A stretch of 64,000 nucleotides of DNA. Origin: Panaeolus papilionaceus (taxonomy: Eukaryota; Basidiomycota; Agaricomycetes; Agaricales). Every line of letters starts with the position of its first letter. The stretch's first letter is position 1. Below are positions 22,120 to 34,143 of this stretch, in pieces. The notes below the pieces were generated by a model, which was given only the letters and a program-made list of their open reading frames with translations, was not told where the DNA came from and made no database searches. Made by a program: the position numbers and the translations under genes. The stretch lies in the NCBI GenBank assembly GCA_015501605.1, contig JADNRZ010000011.1, positions 992,001-1,056,000 of the forward strand. Direction: 5' to 3'.

Positions 22120-23683
22120 CTACAATCTATATACATCAGGGAAAAGGAATATCGAGCAATTATGGATTGAAACTTTCCCGACAAACTCGATTTTGGGGTT
22201 AGAAACAATATGAGTGAACAAATGGTCAAAGTCCTGTCGGAACTAAGATAACTCTACAGCGTCAATTAGATCAACATCATTCAAAGCACTAAATGTCTGG
22301 ACCGGAATGTGGACAGATACCCTATTAAGACGGGGGAAAGATGACGTGCTGTTTTCCCCAAGCACTGCATCGAGCTTTCTCAGGACTTCCAGAGAAGGTA
22401 CAACATTGCTCGAAAATGTGAAGGGGGGGTGTTTGCCATCGACGCACAGAGAAGAGTAAGACGATGTCAACTTCTTCAATGATGTTTTGTCCCTCCATAG
22501 CTGACAGAACATCGTGCATTCCTTCCCAGAGGCTGTCTGAACAAGGTTTATTGAGGGTCAAGTAGAGATGCAGGTATTTGAGTGACCTCTGTGCAGTGTG
22601 AGCACACTGACGGATTCGAGACATGAATGGAAGAAATTCAGGTCCGACTAGGGGGGCTGAGAGGAGGAGCCCAGGAAGAAAAAAAAAGAAACAATCAATC
22701 AGAAGGACTCAGAATATGATGCAAAATTTAAAAGAATCACTCACTCTCAACCGCCAAACACTCTAAGCTCTGGGATGGGTCTTGAAGAATTTGATGAATA
22801 TTTCTAGTCCGCTTGTCGTCACCGAGAATGATGCCCAATCTCCATTTCTTCAGAGCTAGAAATAGTCCTGATAGTGTTTCATCATCGCTGGGAGCTGGGT
22901 CCGTGCTGTTCAATACATGTAAGTAAGTATGGGGCAGCCACGCGATACATAGATTGTGACCAACTGTTGAAGGAAAAGTGTTTCGAGCGCCCTGCAATTT
23001 CGCACAAGCGACAACGAAAAACCAGTGACATGTTCGAGATCCAAGTGTCGCAACTTTAACACTTTAGGACTACGAGCTGGATTAGATATAAGGCTACACC
23101 GCACAAGTCGCAGGCTAGCCAAGTTGGTTGGTGAAAGCACGTCGTGTATCGGTAAATTTCTGACCCCGTCAATAGACAGTGTCGTCAATAGCCCTGAGGA
23201 AATGTACTCTCTGAAAAAGTGTTCGAGTCCAAAGGGTTTCTGAGAGGTGCTGCCAAAAGGCACTTGGTAATAGTCAGCGCCAGAGCTGATGTCTAGCTGA
23301 TGTACTCGTGGAAGGTGGAGCAACAGGGATAGCGAAGGCGCACTCTCCGCTTGATAACCTGATGAGAGATAAAAGAGGCGTCTGATATAAGTAGTGAATT
23401 TGGAGTTTTGCTGTAATGCCATAGAAAGGCGGTTTCTCGCGCGATAAATGTTTCTGTTGCGACTATGCCCAATTGGAACCTCTGCAAAGATGAGGCGTTG
23501 GCATATGGGTACAAAGGCTCTGCAGACGAGAGAGCAAGCACAGAGATCTCGTTGTCGTTGTGCGAAACCATAGGCCGGGTTCTCGACAAAGTTTTCGAAT
23601 ATTAGCATAAATATATCCAAGGGGAGCCTGAGGTAGATCGGTAAATTCTCCTCGCTATGTACATCTGGTCTTGCTGTTATCAT
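22120..23683 (-). pseudogene. F-box-like family member A, broken
   Basis: Three-exon family gene: exon 1 23683-22965, exon 2 22905-22745, exon 3 from 22656. The N-terminus (PLDIFMLIFENFVE, RDLCACSLVCRAFVPICQRLIF) and leucine-rich body are intact. In exon 3 the frame breaks at a seven-base C run (minus sense; plus 22423-22429): the family sequence (FTFSSNVVPSLEVLRKLD) continues one frame over. A TAG at 22243-22245 then interrupts the last segment before a family C-terminus (NPKIEFVGKVSIHN) ending at 22120. The 7-C run could be a sequencing error, but the TAG would remain. Likely dead. Confidence 0.8.
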
Positions 23684-23792
23684 GGCGCGATGTGAAAGAT
23701 TTCAAGCCAAACTCACAAACCAATGAATTGAGCTTAGATAATTTATACTCACGATTGAGTGGTGTTCCCAGCCTTTCCCCTGCCCATTCTTT

Positions 23793-23922
23793 GAATCTGC
23801 TGGTCAATCGAGCGTCCATACATGTTAGATATATAGAAAAATGTCTCGAAAGGCTGGAAATGCCACTTCAGTATCCTCAGTCGTGGGTATACATTATCTC
23901 AGCTCAAATCATTGCGTTTCAA
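23793..23922. repeat. direct repeat, right copy (promoter of fragment B)
   Basis: Partner of 21972-22085 at roughly 70 percent similarity by eye; sits immediately before fragment B. Confidence 0.6.
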
Positions 23923-23967
23923 GTTAGCTGGAAAGTCTCACTGTTTCGTTCACAATGTCATTGCACC

Positions 23968-24123
23968 ATGATAACAGCAACACCTGATTCAGACGCCCCT
24001 AGCAATGAGAATCTACCGACCTATCGCAGGCTTACTCTCGAAATGTTTCCGCTCATATTCGAGAGATTCGTCGAGAAGCCGACCTATGGCTTCACACAAC
24101 GACAACGCGATCTCCGTTTGTAA
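23968..24123 (+). pseudogene. F-box-like family fragment B (N-terminus only)
   Basis: A 51-codon frame from ATG to TAA equivalent to the first ~50 residues of member A (MITATPDSDAPSNENLP..., RDLRL then stop). The family continues RDLCACSLVC here, but B stops and homology ends. It is head to head with member A (starts 285 nt apart), so A and B form an inverted pair. Confidence 0.75.
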
Positions 24124-25013
24124 GGAAATTTTCTATTCATGACCGCTCGATATTTCCTTTTCTCGATGTGTATAGATTATAGGTCACTATGTAGGTAGTA
24201 GGTATAGAAGATGTTCAAATTGTAAATGTGTCAAATAAATCAACTGTGCTACGGTATTTGATCCTCGATGCAGTTGTGCGACTCATCGGCGTTTGTAACG
24301 CAACTTTTTATCGATTCACATCGCTCACCCATGTTTCCTTCTGAATATTTTACGACGCTGAAGCCAGAGTGAACCATCAGAGTGCAACCGAACCCAAACT
24401 CTTCGACGATTAGGGGCCGCGATCAAGAGCAACCAACTGCTGATCCGTTCTGGGGCCTGTTCCGCGTCGTCTGATTGGCTGGAGTCGTCTATCACAAGGA
24501 CCAACGTCAACTTTCTCATGCAGCTGATGCAGAGTCTGGTCATCATCCTCGCCGATTTCTAATTATTATGCTGCGACTTGACCACAACCCGCGACGACTC
24601 TGGGTCTCAGACTTTTACTCTTGATTTGCTACCACGACCACGGTTGACTGACTTCTACTTATTGCTGCTTGTTAGGTGTGCTGCTGCTGTTGTGAATACG
24701 AACCTCTGCTTTTTCTTTGTTCTTGCTTTCCAATTGGAATTTGGCGTTGAACACCACCTGGAACGCCTAATAACCAGCTACCTACACAAGCTTTACGCTG
24801 CGTGCAATCTAGCATAGTAAATTGAGACCACGACTTATTACCGACGACGCCGAGTAAGTATTCCAACCCGACAACTCTCACATCTTCCCAAGCTTAAGCT
24901 CAAGTTTCACTCATCAGGATTTTGAGGACGCCATTTTTTCACCTAACAAACCAGTTCTAACATCGACGACATCAAGGGAAACCATTGACGACAAGCTAAC
25001 CAGCGCTCTATCA
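24124..25013. other. intergenic and 5' leader of the acyltransferase gene
   Basis: No gene. The right half is C/T-rich with tracts like CTACCACGACCACG, as expected for a long leader, possibly with a leader intron. Confidence 0.4.
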
Positions 25014-27602
25014 ATGCCCGAGCTTAAACTCATCTACCGCTTCCTGCGCAAAGTCTCGGACTGGACCGTAGCAGGATACTACTCCGACGTTTACATAGAA
25101 GGAGAGGAGAATGTGCCAAAGGATGGGCCACTTATTATGTGCGCAATACGTTCAGGTCTCTTCGTGTTTTGAGTATCAAAGTCCTAATGCTGCATTGTTC
25201 TCTCCAGCGCATCTACACACCACAATGAGATGATTGACATTGCGACGTTAGGTAAGGTTTTGTCTCATCACAATAAGGTTCATAACTCATGACCACAATA
25301 ACTGTTTACAGCCGCAACGATTCCTCACCGTCGTCACCTTTCCTTCTGGGCAAAATCGACCATGTTTGCGAACCCCATCGCAGCAGAGATCATGTCTTCA
25401 ACCGGTGCCATTCCCGTCAAACGGAATCTCAACGCCGGCGGGAATGCTACTAGTAATGCGAGTATCAGCCCAAAGAATGCATCCATCCACAACCCCAACC
25501 CCAACGCAAACTCGACTACCAATACCAATGCATCCCCCACACCATCCCGTACCTCCCTCTTCTCCTCTACCTCTCACACTCTCGCCAACGGCGGCGTTAT
25601 CGGTGTTTTTCCCGAAGGGACCAGTTATACGCAAGCGAGAATCGTGCAGGTTATGAGTGGGGCTGGGTGGGCTGGGGTTGAGTATTTGAAGCTCTGGAGA
25701 GAGAGGCAACACCGAAAGGGAAGGGATGGAACACGGGGGGCGAGTGGGTTGAGGATTGTCCCTGTTTCTGTTGTCTATACTGACAAGGCGCGGTATAGGA
25801 GTAAGGTGAGTAGACTGACTGTGATATTTTGTCTGTATTGATTGACCTGGCTAATTTTTATCATATTGAATAGATCGTAGTCCGCTATGGGGCACCTATC
25901 CTTATGGACGACTACTTTGATCATTTGTTTAGGGACATCGAAGACTCAGAAAATGGTAGCGATAGTGATAGCGAGACGGACGAGAGGTCGAAAGATATAG
26001 TGAAGAAAGTAACGAAGAGGGTTGAAGAGGCATTACTTGGAATGACAATCAACGCAGGGGATTGGTGAGTGACCTTGACTGTTATTTTGTACGATGAAAC
26101 AATCATTTATGATTGCTCACTTTTTTTAATCCACGATTGTAGGGATACAATCTGTGCAACTTCCATGGCTCGCACGATTCTCTGGGGCTCAGAAGAAGGC
26201 GCCCCGTTAAAGAATTGGGTCGAGGTTTCACAAAGGTAATTCACAATTTTTTGACCACTTTTTTGACTTTGAAAATACCTATCTATTTCTCGACCGAGCT
26301 TAACATTTATTCCATCTATCCAGACTCGTCAAAGAACTCGAAGTCTCACCAAACCCCGAGACGACGCATCTCCACAAAGCATTGTCAAAATACTACGCAC
26401 TCCTGCATCACTCAAAAACCAAACACTCAATCCTAACATCCCTCGTTCCACTTTCATCCTCCACCCCACGTACAGCGGCTCTCATACTCAAATCAACCTT
26501 ATCCCTACTTAAACACACCATCCCTACTCTTCCGTTTACTATACTCTTTGTCCCTTCCTTTATCCTCTTCTTGCCTGGCTACATCTCTGGCAGCCTCGCC
26601 AGCCGCTTCTTAGCAGTACGAGGAGAAGAAGAGAGTCCCGCACAGTTCAAAGCTGTGGGTGGCGGGCTTGGTGTCGGTGCGGGCCTCGGCATTGGGCTTG
26701 GCCTTGCGAAACTGAACAATTGGCCGTCGGGAAATGTTATGAGCGGGCTACTGAAGAGTGTCGTGGAGAATGCGAAAGAGCTGAGCCCGAGCTGGATTGG
26801 AGCCTTTATTGGGGATGTGATAGGAAAGTTCAAAGGCACCGTTGTTGAGAGGATCGGGTCGTTGGGCATTGAGTCCTTGGTCCATCTGTTGGCGCAGATC
26901 GAGAGGACGGGTGGGAGGTGGGCAAAATCTAGTGCGGTTTTACTCGCTATATGGGCGAATGTGTTTTTCTTGTCGAGGTGGCACAGCATGTTGATTGATG
27001 TGAATTATAGGATGTAAGTCTTTGATGGCTTTTATCTGCTCGAAATATATTTTCTAACGTCTTTTTAATTTCTTCGGCGCAGGATCCAACGCCTAATCAC
27101 ATATACCAAACTGATCTCCGCATTCGCCTCTTCCTCGCCTTCTAACCCAACCGCGAACTCCATAATCGAGAAGTACTCCCTCCCACCCCTGCCAGCTCTG
27201 AACCCCTACATCAAGCGCTCTCTCGCTGCATCATCTTCCTCATCCACTTCCCCTTCCCCCTTCAATTCAACAATAATAACGCCATCCACTTCCACCTCCC
27301 TCTCCAACTCGCTCTCCTCATCTAGTGCATCCATCGCCACCACCTCATCCACCACCACTCTACCGTCATTACCCGCCCCACCCACTCCTCTTCCAGTTGC
27401 CTCTTCCTCGTCTTCCCTATCTCGCCCAAATCCCCGTCCTCCTACTAGTCGCGAACAGAAAGTGTTGATGCGTCACCTATTGGTTGCGAGGGCAGAGGCA
27501 TGTTTGGCATTGAAGAAACATTTTCAACTGGGTGGAAATGGGAATGGGACGCAGAGCTGGGCGGAGTTGAGGGGAGCTGGGGCGAAGGTTCCCAAGATTT
27601 GA
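25014..27602 (+). CDS. PlsC-type glycerol-3-phosphate/DHAP acyltransferase
   Basis: Seven exons: 25014-25138, 25208-25251, 25312-25805, 25874-26064, 26143-26235, 26324-27013 and 27083-27602; 718 residues. Motif I is HNEMID (HX4D, His47-Asp52) after IIASTH. Motif III is GVFPEGTSYT (~154-163). An Asn/Ser/Thr-rich insert of ~45 residues separates them. Further on: IVPVSVVYTDKARYRSK, a hydrophobic pair of helices (TLPFTILFVPSFILFLPGY and a Gly-rich stretch), and a Ser/Thr/Pro-rich C-terminus. This is the layout of yeast Gat1/Gat2, ER enzymes that make lysophosphatidic acid, the first step of glycerolipid synthesis. The first donor is GTGTGC, chosen because it alone restores the HX4D frame. Confidence 0.9.
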
Positions 27603-27863
27603 ACGGGAATACGTCGATGATGGGTCATGACATTGTATTGTATTGTATTGGAATAGAGATCTAGGGCGTAGGGATGGCATATTATCGCTACAGTGCGCGG
27701 GAGTGGGTTTACGTCGGGATTTATGATTTATATTATGTATCGGTATTACAGCTACAAGAAATTTGTACAGAAGGTCAATGTAACTAGACGAAGAGGACGA
27801 TCCACATACACAAACGAGTTTATTAGTTTCACTGAGCCAAAATCCAAGGACAATTCTGGCTCT

Positions 27864-29465
27864 TCAACCCCTTCCAACACCCCAGTGACTTCTCCCTAGC
27901 CTGAACGAATCCATGTACCCAAAATCATGCGCAACCTCAATGTGCACGCTTGTCCCTTTACCTCTCCTCTCCTTCAGCTTATCAGCCATCATCCCAGCAA
28001 ACACCGCCGCCTTCTTCCAGGCTTTGACGTTATGTGAAGGAGAGCTAGCAAGATAACATATCGTGACCTGTTCCAATCGTACGCTTCCGACAAGGGCACG
28101 ATGTGATACAACAAGCTCTAGGGGTGCTAATCCTGATAAAAATGAATATTCTCCTTCAGCACCGTTAGCACGAGACCCAGATCGTGAGTCAATCATGCGT
28201 AATAGAGATCGATGCGTTGAAGCTGTAAATGTGATTTCACCCCCATTCGTACCGCGATTGTACATCGAGGCAGGGACTGCTACCTTTGCCAGCTCCAAAG
28301 TGAGAGATCGAAGAAGTGGAAGCGGAGGAGGGTGGCTGAGGTTAACGCTGTGAGGCCAGCTTAATATCTCGTCGTCATGGATGGTGAGGAAATCGAAAAG
28401 CCGCGCGCAAAATCTGATGGAAAGCGACAAATGGAGACCTTCAAGTTGTGGATTACAGCGCAAAAAGTCGATGAAAACGCCAAGGTCGAGGTGCCACAAC
28501 TGATGGACGGTGAGTTCAGTCATCGATGGCAACGTCGGTCTCAACCCATAAGGTTGCATGAGTTGCGGTTTTTTAAATAGGAATAGCTGGAGATGTTGGA
28601 GGTTGGGAAGGTAGGATAACCGAAGAGGCTGCAAACAATCCGTATCGCATGCTGTGAAGACGATAGCGAGGCCCCTGAGCGCATGATGGGTAGTAAGAGG
28701 TTGTGTGTTGTATGGAGAGTCCAAACCCTTGGACCTCATCAAATACACAAACGCTTCCTCTAGGTGATCACCCGCTCTGAGCATATCCAACCACTGCTCG
28801 ACATCTAGAAAGTATCCCAAGTCAACAGAACGTAACTGGGGCCATATTTTAGGGGGCGATGCCAATCCAGTGCCCATTACACTGAGCGAATTGTTCCGAT
28901 ACGAGACTGTTGTCAACTCTGGACATCGCTGTAGAAGTTGTGAAATATTCTGGTCCACGTCGACATTAGATGACCAACTATGGCGACCTTTAAGCAAAAG
29001 GGTGCGCAGACCCAAAAACGGAGGCTGCTCGACCAGTGTTGGAACGACTTTGAAAATAAACTTGAGCTGAAATTCCAAGGTCGCGATTTGGTCCCTTCTC
29101 GACCAATGACCTAGCCATCCAATCAATTGGCTGATGAAAGTGTCGATGGGTTTGTGAACATATCGGGACGAATTGGGGCGGTGGTAAAATCGTAACCTGA
29201 GAGGCAAATGGCCCGCAAAGTTGGATATCGACAGGATGGTTGAAGCGACTTGAAAGACATTAGGTGAATCAACCAGGGCGATGCGGATATCATTCCAGAA
29301 CCAGCTATGTTGGCTGCATAGTCCCCGCCAGCGTGAACAGACTTGTCTCAACACCCAGGGTGGATACTGCCTATAATCTGTGACCATTGTAGTACTGAGC
29401 ACAAGTTGAACGACGATTTCCAAGATCACATCCTCGTAGAGGTGTTCAATGGGGGATAGGCTCAT
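27864..29465 (-). CDS. F-box protein, single exon, 533 residues
   Basis: Intronless. An N-terminal F-box-like segment (IEHLYEDVILEIVVQL ... VLRQVCSRWRGLCSQHSWFW) is the standard agaricomycete form, in which W-R-x-L-C is conserved. Leucine-rich segments follow (FLGLRTLLLKG, CPELTTVSYRNN, LPNLQHLQLFLFKK, NPQLEGLHLSLS, PLLRSLTLEL). It should bind Skp1 through the F-box and substrate through the rest, in the cytosol or nucleus (family knowledge). Its 3' end lies 261 nt from the convergent acyltransferase stop. Confidence 0.85.
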   Translation of the reverse strand: MSLSPIEHLYEDVILEIVVQLVLSTTMVTDYRQYPPWVLRQVCSRWRGLCSQHSWFWNDIRIALVDSPNVFQVASTILSISNFAGHLPLRLRFYHRPNSSRYVHKPIDTFISQLIGWLGHWSRRDQIATLEFQLKFIFKVVPTLVEQPPFLGLRTLLLKGRHSWSSNVDVDQNISQLLQRCPELTTVSYRNNSLSVMGTGLASPPKIWPQLRSVDLGYFLDVEQWLDMLRAGDHLEEAFVYLMRSKGLDSPYNTQPLTTHHALRGLAIVFTACDTDCLQPLRLSYLPNLQHLQLFLFKKPQLMQPYGLRPTLPSMTELTVHQLWHLDLGVFIDFLRCNPQLEGLHLSLSIRFCARLFDFLTIHDDEILSWPHSVNLSHPPPLPLLRSLTLELAKVAVPASMYNRGTNGGEITFTASTHRSLLRMIDSRSGSRANGAEGEYSFLSGLAPLELVVSHRALVGSVRLEQVTICYLASSPSHNVKAWKKAAVFAGMMADKLKERRGKGTSVHIEVAHDFGYMDSFRLGRSHWGVGRG

Positions 29466-30182
29466 CTGATATTTCGTCGTCGTCGAAGTTTGCTTGGGAG
29501 ATGGGAAGGTTCTACAGCTGAGAGGATGAATTGTCTGCTAGCTCGCCGGCATGTTTATACCCATCGAACCCTTCAACTTAAAAAGATGTTAGCCACGTAC
29601 GATTCTGAAGATCCAATAAAAGAACAGACGCACTGGGTGAAGCCAATTATAACAATCCATGGATTAAGAAAAGCGTCGGTTATGAGCTAAGCCTGTGATT
29701 GGACACCAGCAGCCACAGATCGTAGATTTGCAGAGGTTAGAAGATGTATATTGTAAGTTGGCAAAGTGCTTTTACGACCGCAGCCCAGCCGCTCAATCTG
29801 CGTGTCGGTCTGTCCGTATCAGAGACTGCGAACATCAACAACACATGCAACCTTCATTTCTCGTATTTTGGATACGCATAACTGTTCAGAACGCTGGGTT
29901 GCCACATTCTCATATATGTTCCCTGCCACGGCTCATAAACTTATTCTCACGTCTGCAGATGTTTTTGAGAGAAAAGCGCCATCCAATCATGCAGAGTAGA
30001 ACATGCAGGACCACGGGTCACATCCCCCATACAAATGAGAGACCTGATGCGTGTCGAGCGGCGACATATTTTGTATTGGAAGTCATCCGTCGGGATAGTA
30101 GTACATTTTATCGACAACTGAGAGGAAAGAGATGGTGCGCAAGTATCGACGACAGATGGAACCCAAACAGGGAGGCGATTGA
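29466..30182. other. intergenic, no gene seen
   Basis: Divergent side of the F-box gene and 3' side of uS11. Frames present (29695-30213 plus) do not resemble any family and lack splice logic. Confidence 0.5.
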
Positions 30183-30923
30183 TCAGAGACGGCGACCACG
30201 GCGACCACCCTAACAGAAAATGAGTATGAAAATAATTCTTCATAATTAGAACACGTACCTTGCGCCTGGTAGAGTCGGTAGGGACGGGGGTAACGTCCTC
30301 AATGCGGCCAATGCGCATGCCAGCGCGGGCGAGGGCACGGAGAGCGCTCTGGGCACCGGGGCCGGGAGTCTTGGTGCCAGTTCCTCCAGTAGCGCGGAGC
30401 TTGATATGGAGAGCAGTAATACCAACTTCACGGCAGCGGGTGGCGACATCCTGGGCAGCCAACATGGCGGCGTATGGGGAGGACTCGTCACGATCAGCCT
30501 TGACCTTCATTCCGCCTAAAAAATTGCTTCAATTCACATTTCCAGGATATATTTGGCTTTTACGCACCGGTGACGCGGGAGATGGTCTCCTTGCCAGACA
30601 GATCGGTGATGTGGACGAAGGTGTCATTGAAGGAGGCGAAGATGTGAGCAACACCGAAAACGAGCTCGCCCTCAGCAACCTGGGGGCCGAGAGACACGGT
30701 GTTCTCTTCCTTTGGGGCTTTAACTTTTTTGGGAGGCTATCGGTTGGAATCCATGGAAAGGCGGCAAAATTATGTTGTCCATTTGAAAATCGTCGAGTTC
30801 ACCAAGATCATCCAAAGTCAAGATATGCAATCCAACGCAAAAAGTGAAAAAAATGCCAGGAAAAGTTGAGAAAATCAGTCAAAACGCCTTCAAACGTTCA
30901 TCGAGCGTGAATATACGCACCAT
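30183..30923 (-). CDS. RPS14: 40S ribosomal protein uS11 (S14)
   Basis: Four exons: 30923-30921 (the ATG alone), 30736-30568, 30515-30259 and 30209-30183; 151 residues, the family length. The sequence is near-invariant uS11: [85 protein letters not shown] and the C-terminal RRGRRL. It sits on the platform of the small subunit and helps late pre-rRNA processing. The first intron of 184 nt directly follows the start codon, a pattern shared with other fungal ribosomal-protein genes. Confidence 0.97.
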
Positions 30924-31584
30924 GGCAGCGGACTGAGGGCGAAGGCTTGAGGATGAGACGAACGACGAGCAGCGATGAGGCACAAAACTTTGATCCCACC
31001 CAAGCAGAGCCAAATATCGGCAAATACCGATATCGTCCCGGTCCGCGATCTCAATTCCGTGAACACTGGTGACTGGTGTTCATGAACGCTCGATGCTGCA
31101 TAACGTTCACGTTAAGAAGCATACGTATTACGACGACCAGGGTTACAGGAGATACTGTGTTTATTTCTAGGTTTTTTGCAATTTTGAGATGCGGAAATCC
31201 TTTTAAACGACCCTGACTTGAATATCCAATATCATTCAACTCCTTTCATCGACAACAGATTGTTCTGGCCAACGAAAAGATATTTCTGTGAGATATATTT
31301 ACGGCATTAGAACGGCTCACGTTGTATTATGAGACCCACTCAATTCTACGACATCATCAACGAGCTTCACTCAACCTCCGAGGTGCAGTGCTTATTGAGT
31401 TGAATTCGAAGGTCTACGCTGTGAATATTCGGGTATTTATATTCAATACAATCCTCACGAACATCTTCTAATTCATAAATTCCTAATCTACTGTCTGCTT
31501 TTCGCTCTGATGTTCACACCAATTGGAATACTACGAATGTCAATCGATGCCTGATTATTTGTCATCATGTCATGAGTGACCAGG
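30924..31584. other. divergent promoter region between RPS14 and the small HTH gene
   Basis: About 0.66 kb, A/T-rich toward the right, no coding frame recognised. Confidence 0.45.
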
Positions 31585-31592
31585 TATATAAG
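31585..31592 (+). promoter_or_regulatory. TATA box of the small HTH gene
   Basis: TATATAAG at 72 nt before the ATG; the leader after it is pyrimidine-rich. Confidence 0.55.
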
Positions 31593-31656
31593 CCCCTATA
31601 ACCTTATCAAGCGAGTCTCTCATCTTTAACTCTCCTTGATCTATTCTACTATAAAC

Positions 31657-32046
31657 ATGGCCTCAACTGATCCCAGGTGCACTGCTGTCGCTAATGCGAA
31701 GAAGAACTCTGGTTAGTGGATCCCATTGTATCTGTCTGTAACCACTCAACCTCACGGTACTCTCAACAGGCCTTTCGTACTCCCAGATCGCCGCCAAACT
31801 CGGCAAGAGTGAGCAGCATGTCATCGACAGTGAGTTTCCGCTCCCCTCGAATCATGTATCAGACCTAAATTTGCCATAGTCTGCACTGGAACTTCCAGGC
31901 CTAATGATGCCGAATTCAAAGCTTTGGCCGATGCCTTGGGCATCACTGGACCTGTAAGTGCCATTCAAACTTTCTACTATCTGGTGTACATGGTTCCTAA
32001 CACTGCGTCTCGCTAGCTCCCAACCGACTCTAACCACAAAGCTTAA
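31657..32046 (+). CDS. small cyanase-N-terminus-like helix-turn-helix protein, 72 residues
   Basis: Four tiny exons: 31657-31711, 31770-31829, 31880-31953 and 32017-32046, with 50-63-nt introns. The product (ANAKKNSGLSYSQIAAKLGK, EQHVIDICTGTSRPNDAEF, LADALGITGPLP) matches the five-helix HTH start of cyanase (KGLSWAEIA...G.SE..V) but lacks the catalytic cyanase domain. Complete gene with good TATA and splice sites, so the short form is genuine and not a truncation in this window. It may bind DNA or simply oligomerise; function unknown. Four introns' worth of structure for 72 residues is striking. Confidence 0.75.
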
Positions 32047-34100
32047 TTTCCGACAATGATTTAAGAATCAGCACCGCAACCTCTTCTCATCGTTGCGGGG
32101 AGCATTGCAACCAAACTTTGCACTAGCTATATCCACAAACAAACATGTATCTGAAGTCATTTTATATAACACCTTTATTGAAAGATCCAAAAGGGTCCTT
32201 AACGTCTTAACGTTCTTCGACATCCGGTACCCGCTAAGATGACGTTAAGTTACGATTCAGGCAATGATCTTATCGAACTTGATCATCAGCCCGTGGTATC
32301 TCAAGCCCACGCCGTGAGTAAAGATAGTGACGCGCTCCCAAAAAATTGCCGGATCACAGTGTCCTGTAGTGAGAGGCGCCTCTATCGATGTCAGACGCGT
32401 TCGTATAATTATTTAGTGCACATGTGCTCTGAAAAGCCAAAAATCCGGAGACGGCACACTCGCTGGTGCATATCCATGCGTTCTGTGACGGTCTTGGCCC
32501 AGGTCCAAGGTCTACGAGGACCTTTGGCAGCAGCCCAAGACTGGTTCTCATGCACCCCATGGTTCGTTTTGAGCGGTATCGATAGACTTGACTCGAGCGA
32601 CCCGAGTGTGGATTTGGCTCGCTGTGTCGTTCGACCTGAGTAGCATGACGTTTTCCTTCTTTGGCACTTTGACCCTCGAGGATGGGGTAGGACTGAACAT
32701 AATCAGAGCCGGCTCGTATTGCAGCGATGCAGGGTTCGTCATTCAGAAATGAAAACGGCCTGCTTTACTTTTTCCTGGATGCTGAAACCGGCTCGAATTC
32801 GGTACGGAAAACGCACCGTTCATAGTGGTGCAAAAATGAACAAGTAGGCAGTGTGAAAAATGACGTTATAATGCACAAAGCAACTACAGGTTGGTCGGGT
32901 CATTTCCGTGGCCGTTCTTTTCATCCTCTCTTTAGATAGAACTCAATGTAAACTCTGGTTAGACTGAGTTGCCGGTCATCTTAACCAGAGGTCTGACGCA
33001 TATTCGAGCGCGTTCGATCCTAGCTTCGTAAGATCCGAATGACCCTGCTCACAGCCTGCGCCTGCACATAGGCTACACCTACTATCCACTCTTAAGCACA
33101 TAATGAAATAAGCGATCACACTGACTGCCAATCGCCCCAACAGATACTTAGTGTCAGGGGCTCCCACCTTGACTTTCGGATCATGCCAACTTCCTGCTCA
33201 GCACCACGGATCCCAGAACCGAGTTGATGTTGCTCAACCAGGCGTCCGATGGATCGCGAGGTATTATGGGTCCATATTTGACCCTAAGGCTGCGTAAACG
33301 CCGAGCGTGCGTCGTCGGTGATGAGAAACCTTAGTCATCGTGGGTTCCACTGATATCTTTGGTAATTCAGGCGCTGTATTTAACCATCCCCATAAGCATG
33401 AGGTCCGGTACCGCAGCAAAAAGTGGAGTGGTGCATCAGGAAAGGTGGGTCGTGTGTGTCCTTTTGCTGGATTCTTTCGTTAGTTCAACTTCTTTGTATC
33501 AATCATTGGCACTCGTGCTTTTTGTGGTGTTCGAGATCTTTGATCTTTGCCGCCGGTATGCCTCGGTTTGGGGTCCGTTTCAAATCAAGGTTCAGAGCTA
33601 TCTTACCCTCTATTTATATTCGTTGTTGGTTACGTCTGTCTCACTAGGCTCTACAGAGCGAATATCTTTACGCCGCGGTGGAGAATCGCTAAGGTAAAGA
33701 ATTCGAAAGCAATAGGGTGTTTATTTGTTTCGAGGTGCACCTGGTTCAGAACTGGTGGGCACAGATTCATACCCCCTGCCTATTATCAGTTTACAGATCG
33801 TGGTACCCTTTTGGGCTCTCTACGGCGTCGCTACGCAAAGTGTTGATCAGTGCTGGAACAATCAGCTAATACTTGGACATTTACCTTGTTTAAATCATGA
33901 GATTCAAGCATTTAAAGACCACAGTGTGACTACTTTCAAACCTTTAAATTTTTATTTAAATCTTCAAGGTTCAATTCGTTGTCAAAAATTCAGACGGTCC
34001 GCGTGACCAGCCCGACTCCAGTTCGGTACTCCACTGATTTTCAGTTTGCTTTGAGACTCTGATCCGCCTTCCTCCTGAACAGTCTCATACATACCCGACA
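32047..34100. other. 2-kb gap with no gene
   Basis: Several frames of 60-130 codons occur but none has a recognisable motif or codon quality; no terminal repeats found. Possibly old decayed mobile DNA. Confidence 0.45.
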
Positions 34101-34143
34101 CTCTCTTCCTGACGCCAACAAAGCAGCTCGCACCACCTAAAAA
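34101..34143 (+). promoter_or_regulatory. conserved leader of F-box-like member C
   Basis: CTCTCTTCCTGACGCC then AACAAAGCAGCTC, running into the ATG. Nearly identical leaders precede members G (52571-52613) and J (62926-62970), so the leader duplicated with the genes. Confidence 0.6.

Noticed and set aside
29695..30213. 172-codon plus frame overlapping the 3' end of RPS14
   Set aside because: Overlaps coding exons of RPS14 in antisense and shows no family resemblance.
33359..33846. Overlapping hydrophobic plus-strand frames
   Set aside because: Three overlapping frames of similar length, none with a motif or matching splice sites; typical of non-coding T-rich DNA.
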